A program made the translations under genes and the position numbers. From Gloeophyllum trabeum ATCC 11539 (taxonomy: Eukaryota; Basidiomycota; Agaricomycetes; Gloeophyllales; Gloeophyllaceae), in the NCBI RefSeq assembly GCF_000344685.1, contig NW_006920410.1, positions 674,717-738,716 of the forward strand: DNA of 64,000 nucleotides. The letters are read 5' to 3'. Within the stretch, counting starts at the first letter, position 1; each line of letters starts with the position of its first letter. This document shows positions 11,801-24,600 of this stretch, one piece after another. Below the pieces are notes generated by a model, which worked only from the letters and a program-made list of their open reading frames with translations, was not told the DNA's origin and searched no databases.

Positions 11801-14800
11801 GAAGCCCGGCGACGTTGAAGGTTCATCGGGTTCAGATACTCCATCCAGTTACTTCGACGGTAAACATACATCGACTTCGTCCATGTCCACAATGGCCACT
11901 ACCTCTCTGACCGCACCCGCTTCACCAGCCTTATCGACCGTCGCACCTGACGAGACCCGGATCCCGCTCAGGTCGGTTGCCGACATCGCCCTAGAAAGCC
12001 ATTATGGGCAAGTAAAGGCGCAGCATGAGGAGCAACGAAGGGTCTGGGAATGGTATCTTCGAAAGAACCGCGACGACTTCGTGGTCGAGAAGTATCAATG
12101 TATCAGTCTATGGGAGTTCACCTTACCCATAGCTGAGTACGAACGCCACCGCGCCTGCTTTCCGCCAAAACTCAAATACGTCACCTTCTATGGGGAGGGC
12201 GATTGTACTTTGGGACAATTCATAGACAAATCTATCGTGGAGACCGTCCGTCAGTTCCTGGATCCGAAAGCAGTCTGCTCGGGTAAGGGCTGCAATCAGC
12301 CTCTTGCACGGCATTGCAAGGTCTATGTCCATAATGAGACTCGGCTGTTCGTTGGAGTAGAACAGTGGGACGGCCAAATCAAAGGGCAGGCCGCTTACGC
12401 ACCCTCACCGGACCTGATCACTACTTGGAGCGTCTGCAGGAAGTGCGGGTCGGTCACACCGTTTATACCAATTTCGCAGGAGATGCAAAGGTATTCTTTT
12501 GCCAAGTTCTTGGAATTGCACTTCTATCCCGCGGACGTCCAGCTGGTTCAAGGGGCTGGTTGTCAGCATAACATCTACCGGGATCACGTCCGATACTTTG
12601 CCTTCAACGGCATGTCTGTTCGGTTCCAGGCTGACCCTATTACATTGCATGAAGTCGTGTACCCACCGATGCGCATCCGCGTCAGGCCGGAAACTCTTCT
12701 GGAGCTGAAAAATACCGACTACGAGCGTCTAATGAATCGCAACACGACTTGGTACACAGCCCTTATTCACGACCTCAGGTTGACAGAGATTGATGCTGCC
12801 ACCGGCGATGAAGAAGCTGACGCCCAACAAAGTGCTGAAATCAATGCACTAATCGTTAGAGCCGAAACAGAGAGAAATGAGATCGCTCGACGGATCAATA
12901 AAGTGTACAAGGAGTCGTCCCCGACGGACACGCTAGCCCTGAACGAAGTACGCGCCTACAGACAGGACAAGATTGTCGCATGGCAGCAGGAGTTTGACGG
13001 GCTTCCTAAGCCAAGGGTCTCACAGGTTCCCTGGGAGAAAGGTGGGCGCAGAGTGTCTGCCTTTGGAACAGTACGCGCTATGTGGCCCAGGAAACATGAA
13101 CTGTCGACAGCCTTCGATCAGCACGCACCTTCATCAAGTGTTTCAGAAGCTGAAGAAGTAGTCATGCCTCCCAGAAGATTAACAGGGGACTCGCTGACAT
13201 CGACGTCCTCTGCATCCGAGGCATCAGAGTCGGATGTCGGCGATGGCACTTTGCGCCGCAGCCAACTTCCCTCGGATAATGAACTTGTTTCGACCGAAGA
13301 CACTACAAGCGCGCCTGTGACTGAACAAGCGAGCACGTCCGATCCCGATAGCGATTCGACTATCGGGGCTGTACCGGGCGAAGTAGAAATGACTCTGTCA
13401 CCATCGACTGTCGTGAGTTGTATCCCAATGGTGTCCACAATGGTACTAATTATGATGAAGCGTCAAGCAGGTGCGGTGAGGGTTGACCCGGCACCTCCGC
13501 AACGCGTGTCGAGGCTGCCTAGGCGTTCTGCTCAACAACCCAGCGTGGCTGAGCTAGTCAAGAAATATCAAGAGTATCTGCCACCTCAGGGAGTGCAAGA
13601 ACTAGCGAAGACGGCTCTTCCTCCGCGCTATCCGGAAAGCGATCAAGAGTTTACTAGCCAACCGATTCGGACCGTAATTAAGACCAAACCACGCGGCAAT
13701 TTGCTTGCCAGGAAGGCTTCAACTTCAGATTTCGAGCACAGTTATGCCGCCAATATTGCCCCGCGGTACTTAGCGCGTCCACGACGTCATGTTGCTCAAG
13801 GTACTCGAGCTCCAGGAGGCTTCGCATCCTCATTGGAATCAGGCCCTACTTCCCGTCGAACTTCTCCCGACAAGCGACCGCCCTTCATCCGGACCGCCAC
13901 CGATACCACCCTCCGAACCGGACGTACATCGCCGCCCCCAGTCGCTTCTGGTAGCAGTACCTCACAGTTCCTCGCCGTCGGCAGAGGCTCCAGGTTGAAA
14001 GCGGTGAGAGGGAACGCGAAAGACAAAGCGCCCTCTCGCCCGACCTCCGCAGCTGGCCCCAAGTCGACCCTCCGCCGCATAACACCCAGCCAGGGCAGCA
14101 AAGTCTCCAACATAGCGAAGCATTTTGAACGTCTTAGCAAAGAGAACGAGCGATCCGGTAGGCAGCGATATGCTGTCATCCGAGGTCGCAGACCGCGTCC
14201 TGTCGCTTCTGCTCGAGCTCGGGTTGAGGTACTCGAAAGCGTACAAGATGTAATCAGGGATGAGTCAGAAAGCTCAGACTCTTCTAGTGAGGCTGACGAC
14301 GAAGGGGGCGGCGACGAAGAAGACGTTCGCAAACCTCCGGAAGTTGAGACGAAAGTTGATACGACAGTTGAAACCCCTACGGTTGTGGTCGAACGGGAAA
14401 TGGCTGGTGGGATGCCCTCTGCTGATCCCTCTGCCGGAGTCGACGGCGCGAAACACACAGGCCAACTCGTCGAGGTGCCACGAGCTCGTGATATCGCACA
14501 GGATCTCCCTTCTTTCCCTCCGTCGCCCATACTGTCGGGGACTCCTATGACACAACAGCCATCCCCTACGCACCCCTTTGCGGAACTTGATATGGGCCCG
14601 CCAGGTGCAGAGCGTCACTCTATTTTGAAAGCGCTTTCTGGTTTCTGGCCGCAACAATTCCCGCAACCTCGCTCCCGCATGGAAATGGACGCGGATGATC
14701 CTATGGCGGATCCTGAGCATATTTTTCGAGAATCATCAATGGTTGTGCGCACCGACGAGCCTACTTCTATCATTGCACTGGCTCTGAAGTAAGTCAAATG

Positions 14801-16315
14801 ACTAGATAACATTTCTTTGCCTCATATTCTATATAGTTCTCCGCAATATCGCGAGATGCTCGGCAAATCTCGCGCGGAGAAGCGACAAGCGAGAGAGCCT
14901 AAGTTGACGGAAAGTGGAGAGGTGTTCATGCCCGATGATCGTTCCGTGGCCGAATCTACATCCACCTGGGGTGTCGTTAACGTAGAAGTGGCTGAAGGAA
15001 CGAATCCAACGGAAGAAATGCGTGTCCCCTCTTCGAAACTACCATGGCAAATCTGTGAGTAGTGTTTCTTATCTGCGTTGTGTTACTGACGTCCTGTGCA
15101 GCGTTCGAGAGCGGGGGCTTGACCATCTCATGCACTGTTTTGTATCCCGAACAATTCGACGCTCTGCGACGAACCTATGATTGCGAGAAGAGCATGATAG
15201 AATCTCTAGCGCGGTGCATCAAATGGAACGCAAGCGGTGGTAAATCAGGTTCCGCGTTCCTGAAGACCAGAGGTAAGTTTCCTATTATCAATACCATTCC
15301 AAATCGTTATTTATCTGTTATAGATGACCGCTTCATCGCAAAAGAACTCTCTAAGGCTGAGATGCAGACCATGGAGTCGTTTGGACCGGCTTATTTCGAT
15401 TACATGTCATCTGCGGTCACTGCCAAGGTGAGTTCACCGCATGGTGCGTCTGACAAAGACTCAACTCCCTGTCCTAGCGTCCCACCCTGCTTGCGAAAGT
15501 GTTTGGGTGCTACAAGATAGCGTTCAGAAAAACTAAGGACAACGGATCTGGGAGATCGAAGTCGCTCCAGATGAACCTCCTTGTTATGGAGAACCTGTTT
15601 TATGATCGTCGATTTTCGAAGGTATGCATCAGGCTACCCTTTGTGCAGACATGTAATTGAATAATTCCTAGATCTATGATCTTAAGGGCTCCACTCGCAA
15701 CCGTCACGTCCAGTCTACTGGACGGGAAAATGAAGTTCTTCTAGATGAAAATCTAGTCGAGGGTGAGCACAGTCCGCATTCTGTTCTTGATATCTGCGAC
15801 TGAGGCCATTTAGTCGCCCATCTGGTTCCATTCTACTTGCGGGAGCACTCAAAGCGGATACTACGTGGCGCATTATATAACGACAGTAAATTCCTGGCGG
15901 ACATTAACGTTATGGATTACTCCCTCGTGGTGGGGGTCGACAGCGAGAGGAAGGAATTAGTTGTCGGTATTGTCGGTAGGTACTCCTGCGTCTGCCTCCA
16001 CGGTCCTCTCATCATACTTGTCTAGATTACATCCGAACCTACACCTGGGACAAGAAGCTGGAAAGCTGGGTGAAGGATCTGGGCGCCGCTGGAAAGGGTG
16101 AACCAACTATCATTACTCCCAAGCAGTATCGCCAGCGCTTCCTGAGTGCCATGGAGAGGTACTTCCCCTTGGTATGTCCTCTTGCATTCTCTCCATCTAC
16201 TTTGGTGGTTGTGACAATTGCGACTTGCTTTCAGGTCCCCGACAGGTGGATGAAGCAGAAGGACACTCCTGAGGAGGAGGGCGACAGTCTTCTAGATCTC
16301 TGGCCTGACTGGTAA
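8864..16315 (+). CDS. FAB1: Phosphatidylinositol 3-phosphate 5-kinase Fab1/PIKfyve
   Basis: Endosomal/vacuolar lipid kinase making PI(3,5)P2. The ATG at 8864 begins [14 protein letters not shown]; upstream in-frame starts are non-ATG. Two introns split the FYVE finger. The joined finger has WMDD, CKECYDC, RRKHHCR, CSRC and RVCNLC, so all three FYVE signatures (WxxD, R+HHCR, RVC) are present. One exon of about 5.1 kb (9709-14790) holds the chaperonin-like domain ([46 protein letters not shown]) and the Cys-rich region ([18 protein letters not shown]). It also holds a long disordered linker. Seven or so short exons then encode the PIPK catalytic domain ([41 protein letters not shown]). It is about 2,300 residues, the usual Fab1 size. 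It is convergent with LTV1. Confidence 0.95.
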
Positions 16316-16521
16316 TGCATCCCATGAGCGCTATCATGGTTTCTCGCCGCCATTCGCGACTTTATCTTCCCGTTCTGGAGCATCTCGGACTCCCAGTAGC
16401 ACTACCATATCATATCCTGTCTATTGATACCCATGCAGTACTTGTATTATATTGTCGCATTCAATCCTCTTGTAGTCTCGCCAAGTGTATGTATTGCTAC
16501 TCTATAATGGAACACGCGCTA

Positions 16522-18367
16522 TCATAGCTTCCGCATTCTCGCCGAATTCCCCTTTTGTGCGATGCGGCTCGTCTGTTGCTTAATTTCGTTGGAGAATTCC
16601 TCTTTCGTGGATTTCTTCTCTGCGCGGCGAGTCCGGCGTTCAGCCTTGACGGCTTGTTTCCTGGCTTTTTTCTCTTCCTTGGATTCGTTGCGGGTCCTGA
16701 CTACCGTGACTCTGACAGGGCCTACACCAGAAGGGGCTGAGCACCTGAGGGGGCATGTTGTATATACGCCTTACCTATTCTCTCGTTCTCCGTGAGATCC
16801 GAGTCGTCGTCAACTTCCTCCTTGGGAGGTTTAGCTTTGCGTTCGGGTTTCTCTTGCACGGAGGGAAGTCCTGTTCGAGGGTCAAGGCGGATTTTGGGCA
16901 CCGACTTGGTCCGAGCGCTGATCATCCGGGGGTGGTTCTCGAGGTTACTATATGTGCCTGCAATGAAGTGAACAACGCGACGCGTGTAAGCAGGAGAAAG
17001 TACGTACTAAGGATAGTCTCGCAGTCCCACTTGTCCTCCTTCTCCTCCGCGAACCACGTAAACTCGCGCGGCTCCTCCTCCTCTGCGTCCGCTCCTTGCT
17101 CCACTCTGACGCGGTCGTCCTGACCCATTGCCCGCCGGAGCGTGTCGAGTTTCTCCGCGGCGGTGTCGCCGGACAGCACGTGTTTCATTTTGTTGCCGAG
17201 GATTTCGTAGTCGGTGAGGAACTCGTCGAGCATGGACTCGAAGTCTTCGCGGGAGGTGATGAGTTGCGGGGCTTCGTCCGAGGAGGAGGAGTGCGAGGCG
17301 GCGTCGTCGAAGTCGTCGTCGGAGCCGTATTCCCTCTCGATCTGCGGTGCTTGTTGAGTAATGCGCGTGTGGACGGGTAGAAGAGATACGCACGGCGTCG
17401 AACCGTTCGTCCAGGACGGAGAGGTGCTCGTTGCGGAACATCGAGGAGCTGCTCATACTGTAACCAGATGCATCTGATGTCTTCTTTCTTCTGCGCTTAC
17501 CGCCAATCACGGCGATCTGGGGCAGTCCGGAGACAGTGTCCCTGTCTTCCTCGTCCTCAAATTCAGAGGCGGGATCTGTAGGAGGCCCAGCTTGTTTTTG
17601 CGAGATCTTGAATTGCTTGAACCGGGCTTCCCATGACTGGTCTTCCTCCTCTGCCTCCCCAACCTCTTCTCCCTCTTCCAAGCCGTCTTCTTTGAACTCG
17701 TACTCGAATGGCTCTGTTTCGTCCCGCTCACCCTCGGCCACGAGTTCCGCGAAGAAATCATCCTCCAACCCTTCATCCACAAAAGCATCGTCCTCGAGCG
17801 CCTCGAGCGCCTGGCGTAAATGCGGGTCCATGTCCGGCTGGAAGCCCGCAATGCTCGACGGCACGGCCGCCAACGAATCATAGTTCCTCGGCAGCTCCGA
17901 CGTCGAGGGCAGCGCCTCCGCGGGGAGGTCGCGCAGCTGGATAGGGACCTTGCCCTTGCCCTTCGCCTTGGGCGGCTGCGGGGCCTCGATGAGGACGCTC
18001 TCGACGCCTTCTTCTTGGACTCCGGCCTGCTTGAGGTGCTGCATGTAGTCGTACTCGGTGTCGTCGTAGTAGATGCCGTAGAGGGCGGCCTCGCCGATGT
18101 TGGGGCGCTGGAGGTCATGGGCGAGGTCGGAGGGGGAGAGGTAGGATTCGAGTTCTGCTCTGGATTTTCCCTAATAAATAGTTGAGGGAAGGTATAGTAG
18201 ATGGTGGAATGGAATGTATATACCTTTTTGACGTTTTCCCGCTCGAATGGCTTCAGGACATGCTGACTTGCTTCGGGGTCGTGAATGAGCGGATCGCGCT
18301 GCGACCTGTGCACAAGCTGAAAGTGCCTCGCCCCAGGCTGCCTGAATACCGATTTCTTAGGGGCCAT
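16522..18367 (-). CDS. LTV1: 40S ribosome biogenesis factor Ltv1
   Basis: Pre-40S assembly and nuclear-export factor. The ATG at 18367 reads MAPKKSVFRQPGARHFQLVH, the conserved Ltv1 N-terminus, then QRDPLIHDPEASQHVL. After an intron come the acidic middle segments (LRQALEALEDDAFVDEGLED, FFAELVAEGERDE) and MFRNEHLSVLDERFD. IEREYGSDDDFDD and MLDEFLTDYEILGNKM follow the next intron. The last exon ends with a strongly basic segment (SKEEKKARKQAVKAERRTRR, ending ARMRKL) before the stop at 16522-16524. About five exons and 530 residues. The very acidic middle and basic tail are typical of the family. It is divergent to TAF2 across 277 bp. Confidence 0.93.
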
Positions 18368-18644
18368 GGTAGACTTCTACGACCTGCAGTGCGCAGGAAC
18401 GAAGTGTGTGTAAAAGTCGGCCTGCATGTGAATCGAGATCCGAATCTTTGATCCGTGGCCGTGACGCTCCGTGACGCCGAGTCACACCAGCTGTGTCACC
18501 CTTGCCGTCGCCACTCTCATTGTTGACGGCGCTGAACGTCCTCATCGTCGTAGCTGGTGCTGCCCGATACTGCCCGTTTTTGATTAGAAAAGCGCGGGTA
18601 CTCTATATTCTTGAACCTGGCAGAGAGACTATGCTGTAGCAAAG
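18368..18644. promoter_or_regulatory. LTV1/TAF2 divergent promoter with tandem CCGTGACGC
   Basis: In this 277-bp spacer a 10-bp unit, CCGTGACGC plus T or C, occurs twice head to tail at 18459-18478. Each copy contains a TGACG half-site of the CRE/bZIP type. Regulatory use is inference. Confidence 0.35.
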
Positions 18645-21600
18645 ATGCAGCGCGAATACATCAGGCGTGGCTTCACGATATACGTCCCTTCACATTCCCT
18701 CTGTCTTTGTCGTCCTGACCGTGTTTTCCGTATCTACTAGCCATCAAAAGGTTGTTCTCGAGATAGACTTTTCTGGGGGTGCTTGGGTAGCGTGCTTTCC
18801 ACGTCGTTTGTCGATAGGCGTTGCTCATGGGCGCACAGGGCTACACAGAGATCACCATTGTGCCCTACAGCGAGAATCTGAAGACAATCCATCTTCATTC
18901 GCGGCAATGCTGTGAGTAAGCTTGGATATTTGTCTGCTTTTGGTTGATACGATGTCGTGCAGATATTCATTCGGTTACTGTCGCGTCACAACCCGCGGAC
19001 TTCATCCATCATGATCCTCTCTCCTCCCTAAACATTTCCAACCCGGATTGCCACAATCACCCCGAGCTGAAGAGGAGGGTGTACTCGGCCCTGCAAGAAG
19101 GCGATGAGGGTGAACTCTCCATCGCACTTCCCGCTGGGATAAAGATTGGGGAAGGGAAGTCAAATTCATCTCTCAATGGGGGTGTCGTCAGCGAAGGTAC
19201 GTTCCTTTTGCTAGAAGTTGTCTTCGCTTACTTACGCGCGGATAGTGGGAACCCCAGAACCGCAGACTCCAGGGCCATCGGCTCACCGCGCCAACAATGT
19301 CGTTAAGGAGTACGCGCCCCTTACCGTGAAGATATTTTACAGCCTGCGCAATCCCGCAGAGGGTCTGCAGTTCGTTCTTCCATCCGATGCGTACCCCTTT
19401 GTAAGCGTCACACTCAATGAATCGCGATGCAGCTGAACTAATCGTCTCTTTAGCGCGTGCCGCACGTTTATACTTCTCCGACGTGCCCGGATGCGGCGAG
19501 GTGTTGGGTGCCTTGTGTGGATAACCTCTGGGAGCGGTGCACTTGGGAGTTCGAATTCGTGGTTCCAAAATATCTGGAGGAGCCGACGTCTGGTTCGGAA
19601 GACGACGGCCAAGAGGGGTCTCAAGGAGAGCATCCTACCGTTGTAGTATGCAGTGGAGAGCTGGCAGAACAGGTGCGTGTACTCTTAGTGGTCATGTTTC
19701 TCCTGTCATTAACTCTCTCTTTAGGTCTCGCATCCGCACAACTCGAACAAGACCATCTTTCTGTTCTCGCAGACGGTGCTCACGTCCGTTCAGCACATTG
19801 CCTGGGCAGCGGGCCCGTTCCACGTGCACCCCATTCCTGCCGACCATAACGCTTCTGAGGATCCTTCCGGCGTTGCGCAACCACTCATGCATGCGTTCTG
19901 CCTCCCCGGATACGAATCGCAGCTGGTCAACAGCGTCTCGTTCATCCGCTCTGCGATGAACTTCTACTCCACGGAGTTCGGGTCGTACCCTTTCGGTTCG
20001 TATAAGATGGTTTTTGTCGATGACATGCCGCAGCCGCGATCAGACAGCGCGACGCTGTCTCTTATTACTGTTGACTTACTCCATGGGGATGACGCCATTG
20101 ATCAAGTATACGAAACTCGCCATTCGCTGAGCCATGCTTTGGCGTGCCAATGGGTCGGCATCAATATCCACCAGAAGACGTGGTCGGATACTTGGCTTGT
20201 GAACGGCCTGGGGTTGTATATCTGTGCGCTTTTCCTTCGGAAGCTGATGGGCAATAATGAGTACCGGTTCCGCATGAAGAAGGATTGCCAGAGAGTACTC
20301 GAATATGACAATGGGTCTATGCCTCCAATTTGCCAGCCAAATAATCCTGATCCGCCCGATGCTGCCCTGCTGCCCTTCGTCAACCTCAAGGCCCCTCTGG
20401 TTCTACACATCCTCGACCGGCGCCTCTGCAAATCCGGCACATCGCTCGGCCTGTCGCGCGTACTGCCAAAACTCTTTCTGTCCGCGATCAGCGGCGAGAT
20501 GGCGGCGAACGCGCTGTCGACGCACGCGTTCCTGCGGATATGCCGCAAGGTGAGCGGGATGGAGCCGCGCACGTTCGCGGACCAGTGGATCTACGGGAGC
20601 GGGTGCCCGACGTTTGGTTTTTCGGCGTCGTTCAACCGGAAGAAGATGGCGGTGGAGATTAGCATGCGCCAGGAGGCGCCGGCGTACCTCGCGGCGGGCG
20701 ACAATGAGGTGATGAAGACGCTGATGAAGCCGGTGCCGTTTTTTGAGGTCGGTGCTCTTCGCGTTGCAGTTGCGAGGGGTGATCACTGACCTTTTTTTGA
20801 AGGGTCAAATGACGATACGCATACATGAGGCGGACGGGACGCCGTATGAACATGTGTTGGATATTAGGAGCCCGTTCAAGCGGTATGAGGTGCCATTTAA
20901 TACGAAGTATAAGCGCGTACGGAGGAATACCAAGCGGTATCTCGCGAGGCAGGCGGCCGCGCAGGCTGCAGCGGAGGGCGACCAGGACGCGGCTGAAGCT
21001 ATGGGGCTGATTGATATGGGCTTTGGCCTGGAGATTTGGGAAAAGGAGAATGAGAGAGAGAACTGGAAAGTTGTAGACTGGACGGAGGAGGACGAGCAGC
21101 AGATGTCGGGTGCGACGTACGAGTGGATACGCATCGACGCGGATTTTGAGTGGATTGCGGCTATTGCTTTTGAGCAACCCGATTTTATGTGGGTGTCGCA
21201 GCTACAGCGGGACCGCGATGTCGTTGCGCAGTTGGAGGTGAGTGTTGGTTTGGTTATGGGTGATAGGGTGTTGATGTGGGTGATGTAGGCCGTTGAGGCG
21301 CTCGCGCGGCAGCCTACGGCTGTTGTTTCGAGTACGCTGACGAAGACGGTGCTCGTGTCGAATTATTTCTTCCGTATTCGGTGCGAGGCGGCGGCGGCTT
21401 TGGTTACTGTAAGTTGGTATGCCCTTTTCGTTTGGTGCGAGGCTCACTATTATACAAGTGTGCTGTGTCGAGATTGAATTTCTTGGGGTTATTCCATCTG
21501 TTGAAGCTTTTCTTGCGGTATTGCTATGAACCGGAAGATCAGAATCAGGATCTTTTCCAGTACACTTACGTACCGAAGCCAAACGACTTTTCTGACATTG

Positions 21601-24600
21601 CAGAGTACTTCGTGCGGAAGGTGGGTACGGGTGGTTTGTACTGGATGGTCGTAATCTCACACAGCGCTCAAGAGCATCCTGAACGCAATATCGAGGGTCC
21701 GGTTAGAGGATGGCAAGACGCCGGCAATTATCAGGAAGTTCCTGACCGACCAGTTGCGTTATAACGACAATACGGCGAACCCGGTACGTATTATTGCCTG
21801 TGGGGAGAGGTCCCTTCTGACAATGCGTAGTACCACGACGCATTCTACATTTGCAATATCATATCGGCACTCGCTTGTGCTACGGTTTCGGTTGCGCCTC
21901 CGGAACGTGGGGAGCTTCTTCAGACGGAGTCGAAGGACTATTCGGAGGAGGACATTCGTCTGATGAAGGATGCGGTGGCGGAGGTTGATCGTTATCGGAG
22001 TATGGATCGCCTGATTCCGTCTCCTCATAACGTGGTTACTGTCGCGGCTTTAGAGGTCCGTGATTCCATTTCTCTCGCTGTAGCGCATTCTCACATTATA
22101 GTAGTTCTATATGGTGCTTGCCATGGCAAATCTCATTCCGAACGATGCGCGGGTGTACTTCCCGCTCACTCGCGAAGGCAACGGAACCCAAGTCCGCATT
22201 GCCGCGTTCGACGGATTATTCCTTACCAAATGGTACACGCCGAAGATCATGGCGTACATCCTGGCGGTTATGGCGCACGACTCTTGCCGTGTCGTTCGGC
22301 GGCATGTGGCGAGAAATGCAGTGCAGAGCCTGGCTTTGCTTGTCGCTATGGGTGAAATGAAGTCGTCCTTGAAGGAGACAGAGTCGTTGCTAATCGAGGA
22401 GGACGGGGCTACGCCGGAGAAAGTGAAAGAGGCAAAGAAGAGCGAGGTTGATTTGATGATCAAGATCCTGCGGAAGGATAGGGAGGTGGGGAAGAACGAG
22501 GCTTTGCGTGAATACCTCATGCCGATTGCCTTGTAAGCTCTCATTTCCATGGCGGTTATCAGCTTTATTGACCTCGTCATTGCAGGGCGCCGGATGCGGA
22601 CCAAGAGGTTCGATGGTGCCTGCTAAAAATGGCTGACCTACTTGTCCGTGGTGCGGAGGAGGCGCCGCCGAAAGTTACGATTTATCTGCCACCGACGCCG
22701 GTCGTGGAGCAAGCACCTCCGCTCCCGACAGTCAGGGTACCTCTGAAATCCCAGCGCACGCTGAAGACGACGAGTAGTGCTCCAAAGATTACCCTGCCCA
22801 CCAAGGCTGTGTTGTCCCCAAGCACGCCTGGCCTTGAGACTCCTAGGGTTGCTAATGCTGGCGTGAACGGTCAACGAGCTATATTTGCCCAGCCTGCGGT
22901 AAAGGGCAAGAAGGGCGCCGTGGTGAATGGAAAGAAGGAGAAGAAGGCACCCGCAGCGCAAGCTGCTGGCATGAGTATCAACGACCTCCGCGCGTGCCGG
23001 AACGCGTTGCAGAAGCTTAGGGGATATAAGCACGCGCCGCTGTTCCTCCAGCCCGTCGATCCAGTGCGAGATAAGGCCCCTAAGTAAGTCATGTTGATTC
23101 TTTGCGGCCTTCCAAATCTCACACTGCTATCGTAGTTATTTCGAGATTATCAAGAATCCAATGGATCTCAGTACCATGGGGGCCAAGCTGGAGGCGGGGC
23201 AGTATCACGATCGATTCGCCTTTGAGGCTGACTTCCGGCTGATGATCTCGAATGCGAAAACGTACAACGTCCAGGGGTCATATGCCTACAATGAAGCGGT
23301 GGCTATGGAGTCCTTCTTCGATAAACGTAAGACACTCTTTAGCTTGTTGCGTAAGAAGTGTCTGATATATTGTTATATAGAATGGGCCAGAATCAATAAG
23401 ACGCTCGAGGCTGCTGACAAGGCTCACCAAGCGCAACCGTCCAAAGTGGAACCGGAGGAACCACCAGCCGTCCCTCCTGTGGCGTTACGTCCGCCAGTGA
23501 AACGCCCCGTTGACCTACCAGCTGCACCTCCTGTGCCAGCCAGACCCACCATCAAGCTGAAAGTCGGTGGAGGTAGTGCTGCGCCGAAGGCTCAGGGCGA
23601 GCCTTCGACCCCTGCCGCCGCACCTACACCAAAGGTCAAGGGGCGGAAACCCAAAGTACCCGCTGCTCCACCAGTACCCTCAGCTCCTGATGTCGACGAC
23701 GAGCTGCTCGAGGAGGTCATCGCGATCGAGCGGGAGAAGGGCGAGCGGCATCCGCCGCCGGCGGAGGTGATGACCACGCCTTCGTCGTCCAAGCGGAAAG
23801 CACCCCACCCGGCTGCTGAGGAGGATGGGGAGGAAGAGCTGTTGGCCCTGGCCACGCCCGAGAAGAAGCAGCGGTCGTCTCCCAACGAGGAGGCTGCTTC
23901 CGGGCTGTCGCCTGTGCCGGAGAAAGTGACCGAGAGGCCCAAGAATGCGGGCACGAAGCTGACTCTGAGTGTCAAAAAGACCAAGAAGCCTGCCCCTCCT
24001 GCCCCTCCACCGGCTGAACCGTCTCCTGCGAAAGCCTCTACAAAGGGCAAGGAGAAGGAGAAGCCGAAGGAGGCTGTACCTACACCTACGCCTGCGGCTA
24101 CTACTGCTCCGGCAACCCCAGCGAAGCCTAGCAAAACAAAGAAGCCGTCCGCGACGCCGGCGCAGCCCACGCCCATTAACGAGAAGAGGTGCCGAGAGAT
24201 ATTGAAGACATTGCTCAGGATGCCGGAGGCGCTGATTTTCTCTCGCCCTGTCGACCCAGAGCTCGATGGGTGCCCTACGTACTACGACGAGATTGAGCAT
24301 CCGATGGATCTGGGTACTATGGAGAAGAAGCTTAAGGAGGGGAAATATTTGACCATGGAAGAGTTCCAGGCGGATATGGAGCTTATTTTCAGTAACTGCC
24401 GGAAGTTCAATCCGCCGACGACTTATCCGGTGAACTGTGCCGATGCCGTCGAAAGGGCGTTCAAGAAGGAGTGGGCAAAGGCCACCGAGAAGCGTCTGAG
24501 CTGGTCAGAGAAACGGTCGTTACAGGCTTTCATGAATAAGCTGGTCGCTGAGGACGTGTGCGTGCTTTCTGTTCTCAAATTGAGGTGAAGATTGACACAG

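Noticed and set aside
13796..14530. 244-codon minus-strand frame within FAB1
   Set aside because: It is the shadow of the disordered FAB1 linker, with no domain.
23592..24300. Long minus-strand frames opposite TAF2 (194 and 206 codons)
   Set aside because: They are mirror frames of the biased Pro/Ala/Lys linker coding on the plus strand.
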